A DNA stretch of 64,000 nt, taken from assembly GCF_013004645.1 (NCBI RefSeq), contig NZ_JABEME010000013.1:1-64000 (forward strand), written 5' to 3'. Of this stretch, positions 9,338 to 19,088 are shown in pieces (position 1 is the stretch's first letter; every line of letters begins with the position of its first letter). Made by a program: the position numbers and the translations under genes. The notes beneath the pieces are model-generated. The model saw only the letters and a list, made by a program, of their open reading frames with translations. It did no database searches and was not told where the DNA came from. The DNA comes from Stenotrophomonas africana. Lineage in GTDB: Bacteria > Pseudomonadota > Gammaproteobacteria > Xanthomonadales > Xanthomonadaceae.

Positions 9338-10756
9338 ATGACTTCCGCACCCCGCACCCTGTACGACAAACTGTGGGACGCCCACGTGGTGGTTCCCGAA
9401 TCCGACAGCGCCCCCGCCGTGCTGTACATCGACCTGCACCTGATCCACGAGGTGACCTCGCCGCAGGCGTTCACCGAACTGCGCGAGCGCGGCCTGTCGC
9501 CGCGCCGCCCGGACCGCACCAAGGCGACAATGGACCACTCCACGCCGACCCTGCCGGCCGCCGCCGACGGCACGCTGCCTTACGCCAGCGCCGCCTCCGA
9601 AGCGCAGGTCGCCACGCTGGCACGCAACTGCGCCGAGCACGGCATCGAACTGTTCGACATGGCCTCGGACAACCGCGGCATCGTCCACGTGATCGCGCCG
9701 GAACAAGGCTTCACCCAGCCCGGCATGACCATCGTCTGCGGCGACAGCCACACCTCCACCCATGGTGCCTTCGGTTCACTGGCCTTCGGCATCGGCACCA
9801 GTGAAGTCGGCCACGTGCTGGCCACGCAGTGCCTGCTGCAGCGCAAGGCGAAGACGTTCGCGATCACCGTTGACGGCGCGCTGGCACCGGGCGTCGGCGC
9901 CAAGGATGTGGTCCTGCACATCATCGGCGTGATCGGCGTCAACGGCGGCACCGGCCACGTGATCGAATTCCGTGGCAGCACCATCGAAGCGATGGACATG
10001 GAACAGCGCATGACCCTGTGCAACATGTCGATCGAAGCGGGTGCGCGTGCCGGCATGGTGGCGCCGGACCAGGTCACCTTCGACTTCGTCGCCGCTACGC
10101 CGCGCGGGCCGAAGGGCGCCGATTTCGACGCCGCCGTGGCGCGCTGGCAGCAGCTGCGCAGCGATGAGGGCGCGCGTTTCGACAGCGAAGTGCACATCGA
10201 CGCCGCCGACATCCACCCGACCCTGACCTGGGGTACCCATCCGGGCACGGCTATCGCGGTGGATGCGCCGATTCCGGCGGCCAACGATGCCGCCGCACAG
10301 AAGGGCCTGGACTACATGCATTTCCAGGCCGGCAAGGCGCTGGCCGGAACGCCGGTGGATGTGGTGTTCGTCGGTTCGTGCACCAACGGTCGGCTGAGCG
10401 ACATGCGCGAAGTGGCGCAGGTACTGCGCGGTCGTCGCGTCGCTGACCGGGTTCGCATGCTGGTGGTGCCGGGCTCGGAGATCGTCAAGCGCGAGGCCGA
10501 GGCCGAGGGCATCCATGAGATCGTGCGTGCGGCCGGAGCGGAATGGCGCGAGCCGGGCTGCTCGATGTGCATTGCCATGAACGGCGATCTGGTTGCACCT
10601 GGCCAGCTGGCCGTGAGCACCAGCAACCGCAACTTCGAAGGCCGCCAAGGTCCCGGCTCGCGCACGCTGCTGGCCTCGCCGATGAGCGCCGCGTGGGCTG
10701 CAGTGAACGGGCATGTCGCCGATACCCGCGAGCTGTTCGCACAGGAGGTGGCGTGA
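9338..10756 (+). CDS. leuC: 3-isopropylmalate dehydratase large subunit
   Basis: Aconitase-family [4Fe-4S] subunit (472 aa) that isomerises 2- to 3-isopropylmalate together with LeuD. The cluster ligands are visible as Cys348 (GSCTNGR) and Cys408/Cys411 (GCSMC). Substrate-site motifs include DHSTPT and [14 protein letters not shown] 60-base gap precedes it, with a weak TTGACC at 9279, so a private promoter is possible. The stop overlaps the leuD start. Confidence 0.96.
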   Translation: MTSAPRTLYDKLWDAHVVVPESDSAPAVLYIDLHLIHEVTSPQAFTELRERGLSPRRPDRTKATMDHSTPTLPAAADGTLPYASAASEAQVATLARNCAEHGIELFDMASDNRGIVHVIAPEQGFTQPGMTIVCGDSHTSTHGAFGSLAFGIGTSEVGHVLATQCLLQRKAKTFAITVDGALAPGVGAKDVVLHIIGVIGVNGGTGHVIEFRGSTIEAMDMEQRMTLCNMSIEAGARAGMVAPDQVTFDFVAATPRGPKGADFDAAVARWQQLRSDEGARFDSEVHIDAADIHPTLTWGTHPGTAIAVDAPIPAANDAAAQKGLDYMHFQAGKALAGTPVDVVFVGSCTNGRLSDMREVAQVLRGRRVADRVRMLVVPGSEIVKREAEAEGIHEIVRAAGAEWREPGCSMCIAMNGDLVAPGQLAVSTSNRNFEGRQGPGSRTLLASPMSAAWAAVNGHVADTRELFAQEVA

Positions 10757-11334
10757 TGGCCGGTTTCCGTACCCTGACCTCGTCCAGCGTGGTGCTGGCG
10801 CAGACCAACATCGACACCGACCAGATCATTCCGGCGCGGTTCCTGTCCACCACCGAACGCGCTGGCCTGGGCCGCAACGCCTTCAATGACTGGCGCTGGC
10901 AGGCCGACGGTTCGCCGGTGGCCGACTTCGCCTTCAACCAGCCGCACAACGCCGGCCGCAGCATCCTGCTGGCGGGCCGCAACTTCGGCTGCGGCTCATC
11001 GCGCGAGCATGCACCGTGGGCCCTGACCGACCTTGGCCTGCGTGCCATCGTCAGCAGCGAGATCGCCGATATCTTCCGCGGCAACTCGCTGAAGAACGGC
11101 CTGCTGCCGATCGTTCTGGACGAAGCCGACGTGCAGGCGCTGATGCAGCGCCCGGACGACGAGCTGACCATCGACGTGGCCGCGCGCGAGCTGCGCACGC
11201 CTGACGGCCGCGTCTATTCCTTCCCGCTGGATGGCTTCTCGCAGACCTGCCTGCTGGAAGGCGTCGACCAGTTGGGGTATCTGTTGGGCCGTGTCCCTGA
11301 AATCGAACGTTACGAGAGTGAGCATGCACGCTGA
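10756..11334 (+). CDS. leuD: 3-isopropylmalate dehydratase small subunit
   Basis: Swivelling-domain partner of LeuC (192 aa). It carries [13 protein letters not shown] near the N-terminus and the hallmark [17 protein letters not shown] (about 75-91). The ATG shares bases with the leuC stop (TGATG), and the 3' end overlaps leuB by 11 bases. The chain is therefore translationally coupled, as expected for a 1:1 heterodimer. Confidence 0.96.
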   Translation: MAGFRTLTSSSVVLAQTNIDTDQIIPARFLSTTERAGLGRNAFNDWRWQADGSPVADFAFNQPHNAGRSILLAGRNFGCGSSREHAPWALTDLGLRAIVSSEIADIFRGNSLKNGLLPIVLDEADVQALMQRPDDELTIDVAARELRTPDGRVYSFPLDGFSQTCLLEGVDQLGYLLGRVPEIERYESEHAR

Positions 11335-12385
11335 AATCGTTGTCCTGCCCGGTGATGGCATCGGCCCGGAAGTCGCCGCCGCCGCAGTCGCCGTCCTGAA
11401 GGTCGTCGCCGAACGCTTCAACCACACCTTTACCTTCAGCGAGCACGACATCGGCGGCATCGCCATCGACCGCCATGGCGAGCCGCTGCCCGCCTCCACC
11501 CTGGCTGCCTGCCAGGCTGCCAACGCCGTACTGCTGGGCGCGGTTGGCGGCCCGAAGTGGTCCGACCCGAACGCCAAGGTGCGCCCGGAACAGGGCCTGC
11601 TGGCGATCCGCAAGGCGCTGGGCCTGTATGCGAACCTGCGTCCGGTGCGTACCCATGAGGCCGCGCTGCACGCGTCGCCGATCAAGGCCGAGCTGCTGCA
11701 GGGCGTGGACTTCGTGGTCGTACGCGAACTGACCGGTGGCATCTACTTCGGCGACAAGACCCGCGACGCCGACAGCGCCAGTGACCTGTGCCGCTACACC
11801 GTGGCCGAGATCGAACGCGTGCTGCGCAGCGCCTTCCGCCTGGCGCAACAGCGCCGCGGCAAGGTCACCTCGGTGGACAAGGCCAACGTGCTGGAAACCT
11901 CGCGCCTGTGGCGTGACGTAGCTGCACGCATCGGTCGCGAAGAGTTCCCGGACTTGGCGCTGGAGCACCAGCTGGTCGACTCGATGGCGATGCACCTGCT
12001 GGCCAAGCCGCGCGAGTACGACGTGATCGTGACCGAGAACATGTTCGGCGACATCCTCACCGATGAGGCCTCGATGCTGGCCGGCTCACTAGGCCTGCTG
12101 CCCTCGGCCTCGCTGGGCGAACCCGGTGCGGTCGGCATCTACGAACCGATCCACGGTTCGGCGCCGGACATCGCCGGCAAGGGCATCGCCAACCCCTACG
12201 CGACGATCTTCAGCGCGGCGATGCTGCTGCGCCATTCGCTGGGGCTGGAGGACGAAGCCGCAGCGGTGGAAGCGGCGGTGCACGCGGTGCTGGACGACGG
12301 CGTGTTCACCGCAGACCTGGCCGCCCGGGGTTCCGCCGTGAGCACGGCGGCCGCCACCGACGCGGTACTGGCCAAGCTGGGGTGA
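11324..12385 (+). CDS. leuB: 3-isopropylmalate dehydrogenase
   Basis: NAD-dependent beta-decarboxylating dehydrogenase of 353 residues that yields 2-oxoisocaproate. Motifs are [10 protein letters not shown] at the start, [10 protein letters not shown], the metal-binding aspartates in [14 protein letters not shown], and the NAD loop [18 protein letters not shown]. The ATG at 11324 overlaps leuD. A GC hairpin without a T-tract follows the stop (12393-12417) and could mark the end of the operon. Confidence 0.96.
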   Translation: MHAEIVVLPGDGIGPEVAAAAVAVLKVVAERFNHTFTFSEHDIGGIAIDRHGEPLPASTLAACQAANAVLLGAVGGPKWSDPNAKVRPEQGLLAIRKALGLYANLRPVRTHEAALHASPIKAELLQGVDFVVVRELTGGIYFGDKTRDADSASDLCRYTVAEIERVLRSAFRLAQQRRGKVTSVDKANVLETSRLWRDVAARIGREEFPDLALEHQLVDSMAMHLLAKPREYDVIVTENMFGDILTDEASMLAGSLGLLPSASLGEPGAVGIYEPIHGSAPDIAGKGIANPYATIFSAAMLLRHSLGLEDEAAAVEAAVHAVLDDGVFTADLAARGSAVSTAAATDAVLAKLG

Positions 12386-12443
12386 TGCATGCGGGTGTCG
12401 GGACACGCTCGGCACCCGGCCCTGTGCCGGTGATGCGATCCGC

Positions 12444-13451
12444 TCAGCGCGGACGGCTGCGCACGTAGTCGCTGGCGCAACCGGCGATGACGTGATTTTC
12501 GTCGGTACGCATGACAATGTGCTGCGGGATCCAGTCGCCCCCCTTGAACGCCATCGGCGGCAATGCGCGCTGCCAGGTAGCTTTGCCTACCTGGTGCGAG
12601 GTGCCCATGCCGGCCAGGGCAAGCACGGGCGCCACCGCAACGTCACCGAGGTCGGCACCAAAGAAGCCACCGAAGGCCAACGTGATCGTACGCGTCGCCA
12701 CGCCATGCATCTGGATGGGCGACTGCAACCCAATCACCAGCAGAGGCAGCTCGGCATCACCCACGGTGTAGCTCACTTCGCTGACTGATCGTACCTCCTG
12801 TGGCCATTCCAGCTGCGAGCGCTCGCAAATGCCCTGCCAGAACGCCTGCAGCCGGCGAATCGTGGCCTCGTCGGCGCGGCACTCGCTGGCCTCCTGCAGG
12901 TCCTGGACAGCCATTGCCGGACGTGCCGCGGCGTCCTTGCCCGTTGCCTGGGGTGAACACCCCAGTCGATAGCCGTCCCCCGCACTGCGCACGATGACCG
13001 AGGTTGTGGGCGCAGACCAGAGCGCGAACGGCTCGCGCAGCGTACTCGACTGCAGCCGCAGGCCATGGGCAGCGATGACGCGCTCGCGCTGCACGGTGTC
13101 GAGCGCAATCGAGAAACCGAAGGGGTCGGCAACGACCTGCCGCGCATCAATACCGTGGACCGTCATCGGCTGTGGCAGTGTGATGACAGTCATCCGGTGA
13201 TCGTCATCCGCCCCTTTCTCCTCGAAATGCCAGCCCCGCAGGTCCGCAGGGCGTTCGGCAATGGCTGTGTAGCGTGCCGCGCGCAGGCGACTGACGACGC
13301 GCTGCTGCAGGTCCGGGCCTGCGCTGCATCCAAGCACCTCGCGCAGATCATTCTGGAACAGCACTGCATCTGTCTCTGCGGTCTGCGCACGGGCGCTCCC
13401 GCTGCAGGCAGTCAGCAGCAGCGCCAGAGCGCAGGTCGTGCGGAAGAACAT
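12444..13451 (-). CDS. Hypothetical lipoprotein
   Basis: A 335-residue protein with a lipoprotein signal: MFFRTTCALALLLTAC with an LTAC lipobox, Cys 16 as the probable lipid anchor, followed by SGS and then Ala/Arg. Position +2 is Ser, favouring the outer membrane. The mature part has two further Cys-containing segments (LGCSAG, RLGCSP, SECRADE, GICERS, AGCASD) that could form disulfides. I recognise no domain. It converges on leuB and is upstream of, and in line with, nothing obviously functional. Confidence 0.7.
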   Translation of the reverse strand: MFFRTTCALALLLTACSGSARAQTAETDAVLFQNDLREVLGCSAGPDLQQRVVSRLRAARYTAIAERPADLRGWHFEEKGADDDHRMTVITLPQPMTVHGIDARQVVADPFGFSIALDTVQRERVIAAHGLRLQSSTLREPFALWSAPTTSVIVRSAGDGYRLGCSPQATGKDAAARPAMAVQDLQEASECRADEATIRRLQAFWQGICERSQLEWPQEVRSVSEVSYTVGDAELPLLVIGLQSPIQMHGVATRTITLAFGGFFGADLGDVAVAPVLALAGMGTSHQVGKATWQRALPPMAFKGGDWIPQHIVMRTDENHVIAGCASDYVRSRPR

Positions 13452-13524
13452 GGCAGGCGCTCCGGCCCTGGAACAGCGCACGATTGTGCCTGCATGCCTT
13501 CCGCAGCGTCGAGCCCGCGCGACG

Positions 13525-14298
13525 TTACTTGGTGGTGTAACCGCCATTGACCAGGATGGTCTGCCCGGTCATCCACCAGCCATCGGTGACCAGGAAGCGG
13601 ATCCACGGCACGATGTCGGCGATGTCGGTCAGGCCAGTGCGGGTGAACGCCGACAGCGCGGCCGCGGTCTTGTGATACGCCTGCGCATCGGCACTCTCGG
13701 CCGGATAGAAGAACGGCGTGTCCATCGGGCCGGGCCCGATCGCCGTCACCGAGATGCCGCGCTCACCGAACTCCTTCGACGCCGCACGGGTGAAATGCTC
13801 GACCGGCGCCTTGGTGCCGGCGTAGCTGGAGTAGAACGGCGTGAACGCACCCAGCAGCGAGGTGACCAGGGTGCAGATCCGGCCGCCGTCGTTGACGTGA
13901 CGTCCCGCCTCCTTGAGGAAGAAGAACGCGGCCTTGGCGTTGACTGCGCTCATCTCGTCGTACTCCGCTTCGCTGATGTCCAGCAGCGGCTTCTTCAATA
14001 CCTTGCCGACCGTATTGATGGCGATGTCGGGACGGCCGACTGCGGCCACGGCATCGGCGAACAAGCGCTCCATCGCTGCGGCCGACGTCAGGTCGCCCTG
14101 CAAGGCCACCGCCTTGCTGCCGGCGGCCTGCACGTCGGCGACGGTCGCCTCTGCATCAGCTTGGGTGGCGGCGCTGTTGTAGTGGATGACGATGGCTTTG
14201 GCGCCTTGGCTGGCGAAGTCGCGGGCGATCAGTCCGCCCAGGTTCTTGGCGCCACCGGCGATCAGTACGGTCTTGCCCTTGAGGGAATGGTCGGTCAT
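13525..14298 (-). CDS. SDR-family oxidoreductase
   Basis: Short-chain dehydrogenase/reductase of 257 residues. The cofactor motif is GGAKNLGGL near the N-terminus, then NTVG, a Ser in LVTSLLG, the catalytic YAGTK and the C-terminal TGQTILVNGGY. It departs from the usual TGxxxGxG form. The substrate is unknown. The ATG at 14298 was chosen because the SDR domain begins at once. It is divergent from the adjacent LysR gene, the usual arrangement for a regulated target. Confidence 0.88.
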   Translation of the reverse strand: MTDHSLKGKTVLIAGGAKNLGGLIARDFASQGAKAIVIHYNSAATQADAEATVADVQAAGSKAVALQGDLTSAAAMERLFADAVAAVGRPDIAINTVGKVLKKPLLDISEAEYDEMSAVNAKAAFFFLKEAGRHVNDGGRICTLVTSLLGAFTPFYSSYAGTKAPVEHFTRAASKEFGERGISVTAIGPGPMDTPFFYPAESADAQAYHKTAAALSAFTRTGLTDIADIVPWIRFLVTDGWWMTGQTILVNGGYTTK

Positions 14299-14421
14299 GG
14301 CCTCGATCTCGGTCTCGGAAGGGGGCTGCCCGGGGTGGCAACCCTGCCCTGACGACGATATCGTGCAGAAAATGCGGATAAAGCCCGCCACATTGACTTA
14401 ACTTTCCAGAGCCAGCGAACA

Positions 14422-15327
14422 ATGGACCGGATCGATCGCTTCCGCATCTTCACCCGGGTCGTGGAGTGCGCCAGCTTCACCCGCGCCGCCGACCAGCTCG
14501 GCCTGCCCCGCTCCACCGTCTCGGCAGCCATTGCGGAGCTGGAGCAGCGGCTCGGCACCCGCCTGCTGCAGCGCTCGACCCGACGAGTGTCCACTACCCA
14601 CGACGGCGACGTGTTCCATGCCCGCTGCCTGCGCCTGATCGCCGAGGTTGAGGACGCCGAAACGCTGTTCCGCCAGGACGACGCGCAGCCGATGGGCCTG
14701 CTGAAGATCGACGTGCCCAGCCGCATCGGCCGTCGCATCATCGCTCCGGCGCTGCCCGGGTTCTTCGCGCACTATCCGCAGGTGGAAGTGGACCTGGGCA
14801 TGACCGACCGCGCAGTGAACCTGATCGAAGACGGCTGCGATGCCGTGCTGCGGGTCGGCCAGCTGGGTGACTCGAGCCTGGTGGCGCGCACACTGGGCAA
14901 GCTCGACTTCGTCAACGTTGCCGCGCCGGCCTACCTGCGCGGGCACGGCGTGCCACAGCATCCCGCCGACCTGCAGCAGCACCGCGCAGTGAACTATGCG
15001 TCGCCGACCACGGCGCGGGTGGAACCGTGGGAGTGGCAGGACGGCGGCCAGCTGCGCACGCTGCCGATGCCCGGCTGGGTGCGGGTGAACAGCGCCGAGG
15101 CGTCGATCGCGTGCTGCGTGGCGGGGTTGGGGCTGCTGCAGATTCCGCGCTACGACGTGCAGGCCGAACTGCAATCAGGCGCATTGGTGGAGGTGATGCC
15201 GCAGTACGTGGCGCAGCCCTTGCCGGTGACTCTGTTGCAACCGCATCGCCAACACCGTGCGCTGCGCGTGCAGGTGTTCATTGAATGGCTGCTGCCGGTG
15301 CTGCGGATCGGCCTGCAGCTGCAGTAG
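14422..15327 (+). CDS. LysR-family transcriptional regulator
   Basis: A 301-residue LTTR. The winged HTH covers residues 1-60 (FTRAADQLGLPRSTVSAAI), followed by the periplasmic-binding-like effector domain. It is close to the CrgA/DsdC-like group that regulates neighbouring oxidoreductases. The 123-bp region shared with the divergent SDR gene is the likely operator. The stop codon TAG (15325-15327) is the TAG of the GTAG that begins the repeat array at 15324, so the repeat defines the protein's C-terminus (LQLQ). Confidence 0.92.
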   Translation: MDRIDRFRIFTRVVECASFTRAADQLGLPRSTVSAAIAELEQRLGTRLLQRSTRRVSTTHDGDVFHARCLRLIAEVEDAETLFRQDDAQPMGLLKIDVPSRIGRRIIAPALPGFFAHYPQVEVDLGMTDRAVNLIEDGCDAVLRVGQLGDSSLVARTLGKLDFVNVAAPAYLRGHGVPQHPADLQQHRAVNYASPTTARVEPWEWQDGGQLRTLPMPGWVRVNSAEASIACCVAGLGLLQIPRYDVQAELQSGALVEVMPQYVAQPLPVTLLQPHRQHRALRVQVFIEWLLPVLRIGLQLQ

Positions 15328-15900
15328 ATCCACGCCATGCGTGGATGCCTCTGTAGAGTCGAGCCATGCTCGACTCACTCCATCATCGCGCGAGGATCAG
15401 CCGAGCATGGCTCGGCTCTACAGAAAGCAGATCCCGCGAGCAGATCAGTCCGCGCCCTGCGTGGATGCGTTCCACAGTGCCAACCAAGGTTGGCACCTAC
15501 CAGGGCAACGACCGGCTGCAGTAGATCCACGCCATGCGTGGATGCCTCTGTAGAGTCGAGCCATGCTCGACTCACTCCATCATCGTGCGAAGAGCAGCCG
15601 AGCATGGCTCGGCTGTACAGAAAGCAGATCCCGCGAGCAGATCAGTCCGCGCCCTGCGTGGATGCGTTCCGCAGTGCCAACCAAGGTTGGCACCTACCAG
15701 GGCAACGACCGGCTGCAGTAGATCCACGCCATGCGTGGATGCTTCTGTAGAGTCGAGCCATGCTCGACTCATCCCATCATCGCGCGAAGAGCAGCCGAGC
15801 ATGGCTCGGCTCTACAGAAAGCAGATCCCGCGAGCAGATCAGTCCGCGCCCTGCGTGGATGCGTTCCGCAGTGCCAACCAAGGTTGGCACCACCAGGGGC
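15324..15900. repeat. Tandem array of 3 x 197-bp GTAG-repeat units
   Basis: Units begin at 15324, 15521 and 15718, an exact 197-bp spacing; the third loses a base and fades near 15890. Each unit holds GTAGATCCACGCC with its inverted half, a GTAGAGTCGAGCC head facing GGCTCGGCTCTAC, and an inverted CCAACCAAGGTTGG hairpin ending CCTAC. These are SMAG-class REP hairpins arranged as dimers and amplified in tandem. Differences between units are few single-base changes, so the amplification is recent. The array separates lysR from smeP and contains no gene. Confidence 0.92.
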
Positions 15901-15922
15901 CGAAGCCGCAGAACCCGGGGCA

Positions 15923-18900
15923 TCACGCCCCGGATTCATCCGGCTTGACCCGGAACCACGCCGCGTACAGCGCCGGCAGGAACACCAGGGTCAGCACGGT
16001 GCCCACGATCAGGCCGCCCATGATCGAGATCGCCATCGAGCCATAGAACGCGCTGCGCGACAGCGGAATCATCGCCAGCACCGCGGCCAGCGCGGTCAGC
16101 ACGATCGGGCGGAAACGGCGCACCGTGGCATCGATGATCGAATGCCAGCGGTCATGCCCGGCATCGATGTCCTGCTGGATCTGGTCGATCAAGATCACCG
16201 AGTTGCGCATGATCATGCCAGCCAGCGCGATCGTGCCCAGCAGTGCGACGAAGCCGAACGGCGCGCGGAACAGCAGCAGGAACAACGTCGCACCGATGAT
16301 GCCCAGCGGCGCGGTCACCAGCACCATCGCCGCACGCGAGAAGCTGCGCAGCTGCAGCATCAGCAGCGTGGCCACCACCACCAGGAACAGCGGCATGCCG
16401 GCCTTGATCGAGTTCTGGCCACGGGCCGAATCCTCCACGGTACCGCCGGTTTCCAGCAGATAACCGTTCGGCAGCTCGGCACGGATGCCATCCAGCGTCG
16501 GCAGGATCTGATGCACCACGTCCAGCGGCTGCATGCCATCACTGATGTCGGCACGCACGGTCACCGTCGGCAACCGGTTGCGGTGCCAGATGATGCCGTC
16601 CTCGAAGCCATACTCCATCGTCGCCACCTGCGACAGCGTGATGCTGCCGCCGTTGGCGGTCGGCATCGACAGGCTGGACAGCAGCTCCAGCTGGTTGCGC
16701 TCATCGGCCGGTCCGCGCAGCAGCATCTCGATCTGGCGGTTGCCTTCGCGGTACACGCTCACCGACTGCCCGGCCAGCGAACTGGACAGGAACTGGCTGA
16801 CCTGGGCACTGCTCACGCCCAGCGCGCGGGCGCGCTCCTGGTCGATCACCAGCCGCACTACCTTGCTCGGCTCGCTCCAGTCCAGGTTGACGTTCATCAC
16901 GTGCGGGTTCTCGCGCACCTTGGCTTCGACCTGGCGCGCGATCGCCTGCACCTTCTCGATGTGCTCGCCGGAAATACGCATCTGCACCGGATAGCCGACC
17001 GGCGGACCGTTCTCCAGGCGGGTCACGCGCATCTGCACGTCCGGGAACTTCGGGATCACCTCGTGCAGCAGCCAGTCACGGGTGCTTTCGCGCGATTTGA
17101 TGTCCTTGGCCAGCACCACGAACTGGGCGAAGTTGGTGGCCGGCAGCTGCTGGTCCAGCGGCAGGTAGAAGCGCGGCGAGCCGGTGCCCACATAGGACAC
17201 GTAGTTGGCGATGCCTTCGCGGCTGGACAACAGCTTTTCCAGCTTTTCGGCCTGGGCCTGGGTCGAGCGCAGCGACGCGCCCTCGGCCAGCTCGATGTCC
17301 ACCATCAGTTCCGGCCGGGTCGAATCCGGGAAGAACTGCTGCGGCACGAAGCGGAACATCACCAGCGAGAACACGAACAGGGCGATGGTCGCCGCGATCA
17401 CCCACCAGCGGTGGCGCAGGCAGCCATCGAGGAAGCGACGGAAGCTGCGATAGAACGGGCGCTGGTACGGGTCATGGTCGTGCCCGTGCTGCGGCGGCGC
17501 GATCAGGTTGGCCAGCGCCGGATAGCGGTCGGCCCACTGCTGGCGCTTGGCGTGCCAGCGCGCGGACAGGCTGCCCGGCTTCGGCGGCTGCGGATTGAAC
17601 AGGTCCGGCAGCATCTTGTCGCCCAGGTACGGGATGAACAGCACCGCCGCGATCCATGACACCACGAGCGCGATGGTCACCACCTGGAACAGCGAGCGGG
17701 TGTACTCACCGGTGCTCGATGCCGCTGTAGCGATCGGCAGGAAGCCGGCCGCCGTGATCAGCGTACCGGTCAGCATCGGGAACGCGGTCGACTCCCAGGC
17801 GAAACTGGCCGCGCGCAGGCGGTCGTACCCCTGCTCCATCTTGGTGGCCATCATCTCCACCGCGATGATCGCATCGTCCACCAGCAGGCCCAGTGCCAGC
17901 ACAAGCGCACCCAGCGAGATCTTGTGCAGGCCGATGTCGAAGTAGTGCATGACGAAGAAGGTCATCGCCAGCACCAGCGGAATGGTCACGCCCACCACCA
18001 GGCCGGTGCGCAGGCCCAGCGAGAAGAAGCTGACCAGCAGCACGATCACCACCGCTTCGGTCAGCACCTGCACGAACTCGCCGACCGACTCCTCCACCGA
18101 CTGCGGCTGGTCGGACACTTTGCGCAGCTGCATGCCGGCCGGCAGGGTCTTCTGCAGGCGTTCGAACTCGGCATCGAGGTTGGCGCCGAGCTTGAGGATG
18201 TCACCGCCATCCTTCATCGCCACCGCCAGGCCGATCGCCTCTTCGCCCATGAAGCGCATCTTCGGCGACGCCGGATCGGCGAAGCCGCGCTTGACCTCGG
18301 CAATGTCGCCCAGGTGCACGGTGCGGTCACCGGCGCGGATCGGGAACTGGCGGATCGCTTCAATATCGTTGAACTGGCCGGTCACGCGCAGCTGCACGCG
18401 GTCGGTGGCGGTTTCAAAGAAGCTGGTGCCGGTGATCGCATTCTGATCGGCCAGCGCCTGCTGTACCTGCTGCATCGACACGCCCAGCGTCGCCAGACGG
18501 GTGTTGGACAGCTCGATCCACACCTTCTCGTCCTGCAGGCCGACCAAGTCGATCTTGCCGACGTCGGGCACGCGCTGCAGTTCCAGCTGGATGCGGTCGG
18601 CGTAGTCACGCATCACCGCGTAGTCGAAGCCCTTGCCGGTCAACGCATAGATGTTGCCGTAGGTATCGCCGAACTCGTCATTGAAGAACGGGCCGACGAT
18701 TTCTCGCGGCAGCGTCGGCCGGATGTCACCCACACGCTTGCGTACCTGGTACCAGAGGTCGGGGATCTGCTTGGAACGCAGGCTGTCGCGCGCCATGAAG
18801 ATGATCTGCGACTCGCCCGGCCGCGAGTACGAGCGGATGAACTCGTACTCGCCGGTGTTCATCAACGCCTTCTCGAGCGGCTCGGTCACCTGCCGCGAGA

Positions 18901-19084
18901 CCTGCTCAGCGGTTGCGCCCGGCCACAGCGTGCGCACCACCATCGCCTTGAAGGTGAACGGCGGGTCCTCGGATTGGCCCAGATGCTTGTACGACCACGC
19001 GCCGATCAGCGCGAAGGCCAGCATCGCGAACAGCACCAGCGGGCGGTTGGACAGCGCCCACTCGGAAAGATTGAAGCGGCGCAC
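15923..19084 (-). CDS. smeP: RND efflux transporter, inner-membrane pump
   Basis: A 1053-residue resistance-nodulation-division antiporter. It has an N-terminal helix, two large periplasmic loops, and twelve membrane segments with the proton-relay Asp403-Asp404 in LGLLVDDAIIAVE. It pumps drugs from inner membrane and periplasm to the adaptor and TolC. The start is GTG at 19084 behind AAGGAG, which overlaps the end of smeO four bases upstream. Order and neighbours match SmeOP-TolCSm of S. maltophilia, known to export several antibiotics, dyes and detergents. The name rests on synteny and family. Confidence 0.92.
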   Translation of the reverse strand: MRRFNLSEWALSNRPLVLFAMLAFALIGAWSYKHLGQSEDPPFTFKAMVVRTLWPGATAEQVSRQVTEPLEKALMNTGEYEFIRSYSRPGESQIIFMARDSLRSKQIPDLWYQVRKRVGDIRPTLPREIVGPFFNDEFGDTYGNIYALTGKGFDYAVMRDYADRIQLELQRVPDVGKIDLVGLQDEKVWIELSNTRLATLGVSMQQVQQALADQNAITGTSFFETATDRVQLRVTGQFNDIEAIRQFPIRAGDRTVHLGDIAEVKRGFADPASPKMRFMGEEAIGLAVAMKDGGDILKLGANLDAEFERLQKTLPAGMQLRKVSDQPQSVEESVGEFVQVLTEAVVIVLLVSFFSLGLRTGLVVGVTIPLVLAMTFFVMHYFDIGLHKISLGALVLALGLLVDDAIIAVEMMATKMEQGYDRLRAASFAWESTAFPMLTGTLITAAGFLPIATAASSTGEYTRSLFQVVTIALVVSWIAAVLFIPYLGDKMLPDLFNPQPPKPGSLSARWHAKRQQWADRYPALANLIAPPQHGHDHDPYQRPFYRSFRRFLDGCLRHRWWVIAATIALFVFSLVMFRFVPQQFFPDSTRPELMVDIELAEGASLRSTQAQAEKLEKLLSSREGIANYVSYVGTGSPRFYLPLDQQLPATNFAQFVVLAKDIKSRESTRDWLLHEVIPKFPDVQMRVTRLENGPPVGYPVQMRISGEHIEKVQAIARQVEAKVRENPHVMNVNLDWSEPSKVVRLVIDQERARALGVSSAQVSQFLSSSLAGQSVSVYREGNRQIEMLLRGPADERNQLELLSSLSMPTANGGSITLSQVATMEYGFEDGIIWHRNRLPTVTVRADISDGMQPLDVVHQILPTLDGIRAELPNGYLLETGGTVEDSARGQNSIKAGMPLFLVVVATLLMLQLRSFSRAAMVLVTAPLGIIGATLFLLLFRAPFGFVALLGTIALAGMIMRNSVILIDQIQQDIDAGHDRWHSIIDATVRRFRPIVLTALAAVLAMIPLSRSAFYGSMAISIMGGLIVGTVLTLVFLPALYAAWFRVKPDESGA

Positions 19085-19088
19085 CGGC

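Noticed and set aside
15324..15900. CRISPR array
   Set aside because: The spacing is regular, but the whole 197-bp unit is repeated, with no unique spacers, and it consists of inverted REP hairpins. No cas genes are near.
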